Assembly: GCA_900550745.1 (NCBI GenBank)
Contig: URTO01000113.1
Location: forward strand, 1 to 6,610
Reading direction: 5' to 3'
From: an uncultured Desulfovibrio sp.
GTDB lineage: Bacteria > Desulfobacterota > Desulfovibrionia > Desulfovibrionales > Desulfovibrionaceae
DNA length: 6,610 nt
Of the stretch, positions 5,840 to 6,610 are shown piece by piece. Made by a program: the position numbers and the translations under genes. Position 1 is the stretch's first letter, and each line of letters starts with the position of its first letter. The notes under the pieces are model-generated. The model was given only the letters and a program-made list of their open reading frames with translations. It did not search any database and was not told the origin of the DNA.

Positions 5840-5899
5840 TTTCTTGACCGCCGGGGCCACAGGCGGGAGCGGCTATAGCCAGCCTCGCCCATCAAGAAA
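5840..5899. repeat. Long-range inverted repeat between the two direct-repeat copies
   Basis: TTTCTTGA (5840-5847) and TCAAGAAA (5892-5899) are perfect 8-base arms 44 bases apart. Inside lie a perfect 10-bp palindrome GGCTATAGCC (5871-5880) and partially pairing GC-rich flanks (GGCGGGAGC near 5862 with GCCTCGCC near 5882). The nested symmetry could form a branched or long hairpin. No function can be assigned. Confidence 0.5.
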
Positions 5900-5948
5900 A
5901 CGGCGAAGAGATCGAATCTGCTTGGTCACGCCTTTTCCATGCCCCTGT

Positions 5949-6167
5949 CATGGCATGTGGTTGTGTTATCTCCACGGGATGGAAAATACTGATATTTTCT
6001 CCAGTTTTTCCGGCGATGGGCTCCATGATTGGGACATATTATTGAACACATCAGGAATAGGCCGCACGCCTGCCGATGGACGACGTGCCCAGGGCATTTT
6101 ATCAGTTATTCCTCTGTGATTTCAGGAAATAAAGCATCAAGCGTCCTCTTACGGTACAGCCTTTTTC
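5949..6167. repeat. Direct repeat, copy B (about 215 bp)
   Basis: This is the second copy, 448 bases downstream of copy A in its core. Besides the shared core it has its own perfect hairpin GAAAATA-CTGA-TATTTTC (5982-5999), which is degenerate in copy A. The minus-strand frame ending RTLDALFPEITEE (TAA at 6106-6108) remains open for about 110 codons upstream in this copy, but the sequence there is dominated by hairpins and has no ribosome site or recognisable domain. I therefore do not annotate a gene in it. Confidence 0.85.
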
Positions 6168-6207
6168 CATACGCCGTGAGCGATGTCCCTGCTGCAACCA
6201 TACGGAA

Positions 6208-6463
6208 GACGGCCATGATCTGGCCGTCCGTTTCTCCGGGGAGCCTTCCCCGTAAATGGATGGAAACGGATAAGCTCAACCATGTCGCCAGTGGCCTTCC
6301 CCCGCAGGGGGATGGAAAACGGGGAGTTTCCATTGTCCGCCAGCACCAAGAGCGGAGTTCCGCTGAGGAAACTCCGCAGTCCATAAGGTGCGGTTGAAAA
6401 ACAAACGGCCCAACCCGCCGCCATCTTGTAAGGGGCACCGTCCACGCCCCGCTTTAGGGCGGG
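6208..6463. repeat. Cluster of five short perfect or near-perfect hairpins
   Basis: In 256 bases there are five separate inverted repeats: GACGGCCA/TGGCCGTC (6208-6228, loop TGATC), CGGGGA/TCCCCG (6237-6252), TCCCCC/GGGGGA (6298-6312, loop GCA), GCGGAGTT/AACTCCGC (6352-6377) and CCCGC/GCGGG (6448-6463). GGATGGAAAAC-like sequence occurs at 6258 and 6310. The first hairpin is followed by CGTTTCT and might terminate plus-strand transcription; the last lies directly after the stop of the minus-strand zipper frame. The whole might form a structured RNA, but no known class is recognised. Confidence 0.5.
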
Positions 6464-6464
6464 A

Positions 6465-6610
6465 TCAGGGGCGGAGCCGGGCCAGTTCCTCGCGCAAACG
6501 TCCGTTTTCCTGCAACAGCCTGCGGTTTTCAGCATAGAGCTGGCGGTTTTCAGAATTTTAATGTCGACTTTTTGACGATACAAGATATTTTGAACTCCGA
6601 CCATCAGACC
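6465..6610 (-). pseudogene. C-terminal fragment of a leucine-zipper coiled-coil protein, frame-broken and cut by the window edge
   Basis: On the minus strand 28 codons ending in TGA (6465-6467) read ENRQLYAENRRLLQ, then ENGRLREELARLRP. Leu occurs every seventh residue four times (ENRQL, ENRRL, ENGRL, ELARL) with Asn at a repeated core position: a textbook parallel leucine-zipper pattern. At DNA level it is four 21-nt units (6551-6531, 6530-6510, 6509-6489, 6488-6468). This frame closes upstream at a TAA (6558-6560) with no ATG inside, yet a second frame open from the window edge reads VGVQNILYRQKVDIKIL up to the same point. A one-base shift near 6550-6556 would join them. So it is either a decayed gene, a sequencing indel or a fragment fused to unrelated DNA. 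The rest lies outside the window. Function is unknown; oligomerisation is inferred. Confidence 0.5.

Larger units (their letters stand above)
5278..6464. other. Gene-poor stretch with repeats and hairpins (about 1.2 kb)
   Basis: From the kinase stop to the zipper fragment no reading frame has a ribosome site, plausible composition or recognisable motif; the longest minus- and plus-strand frames (about 110-120 aa) cross the hairpins and read as shadows. The stretch holds a candidate operon terminator, two 215-bp direct repeats, a nested inverted repeat between them and a run of short hairpins at 6208-6463. The sequence looks like accumulated remnants or small non-autonomous elements. Confidence 0.6.

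Noticed and set aside
5500..6170. CRISPR-like array or insertion sequence
   Set aside because: There are only two long copies rather than short regularly spaced repeats, and neither a transposase nor terminal inverted repeats with target duplications can be seen.
6029..6397. Plus-strand frame of 122 aa starting in repeat copy B
   Set aside because: It starts in the repeat, crosses several hairpins and lacks a ribosome site; the equivalent frame in copy A diverges right after the repeat.
6106..6438. Minus-strand frame of 110 aa ending RTLDALFPEITEE
   Set aside because: The tail is shared with copy A and looks protein-like, but the upstream part runs through hairpins, has no ribosome site and is matched by another open frame of similar length. 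I report the tail as a finding rather than a gene.

Overview
The window is GC-rich DNA with GTG starts and good Shine-Dalgarno sites. It holds five intact protein genes, one broken C-terminal gene fragment and about 1.2 kb of apparently non-coding, repeat-bearing sequence. The gene content suggests a Desulfovibrionaceae-type anaerobe (Desulfovibrio or Bilophila relatives): a TSCPD-fold protein, a cysteine-loaded iron-sulfur protein and small exported proteins of no known family. This assignment is inference from gene style only; no rRNA or other marker gene is present.

Layout, left to right. Positions 1-62 hold a strong hairpin and a pyrimidine-rich tract downstream of the first gene. A minus-strand pair follows: a TSCPD/TIGR03905-like protein (63-320) and a 94-residue exported protein (459-743) whose start is fixed as GTG by an AAGGAG site. 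A leader of about 400 bp separates this pair from a divergent plus-strand gene (1148-2407). That gene encodes a 419-residue protein with two [4Fe-4S] motifs plus two further conserved-looking cysteine clusters, and it ends at a textbook terminator. A small exported protein with a C-terminal CxxC (2648-2923) is followed by a hairpin and a T-tract terminator. Next comes a two-component operon: an OmpR-class response regulator (3167-3877) and an EnvZ-like membrane histidine kinase (3874-5277), joined by a 4-base ATGA overlap.

The right end (5278-6464) has no gene I can defend. It carries two copies of a repeat of about 215 bp, 448 bp apart, with a 130-bp core that differs at only 7 positions, then a cluster of short perfect hairpins. 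The last 150 bases hold, on the minus strand, the end of a coiled-coil protein built from four 21-nt units, giving a leucine-zipper heptad pattern. Its upstream part appears to lie in a different frame, so it looks broken.

How the genes work together: only the response regulator and kinase are clearly a functional unit (membrane sensing, phosphotransfer, transcription control). The ferredoxin-like protein is probably a cytoplasmic redox protein with its own transcription unit. Its leader contains a perfect 14-bp palindrome suited to be an operator. No defence system, mobile-element gene, CRISPR array, tRNA or rRNA was found. The most unusual items are the multi-cysteine architecture of the iron-sulfur protein, the duplicated 215-bp element and the zipper fragment.
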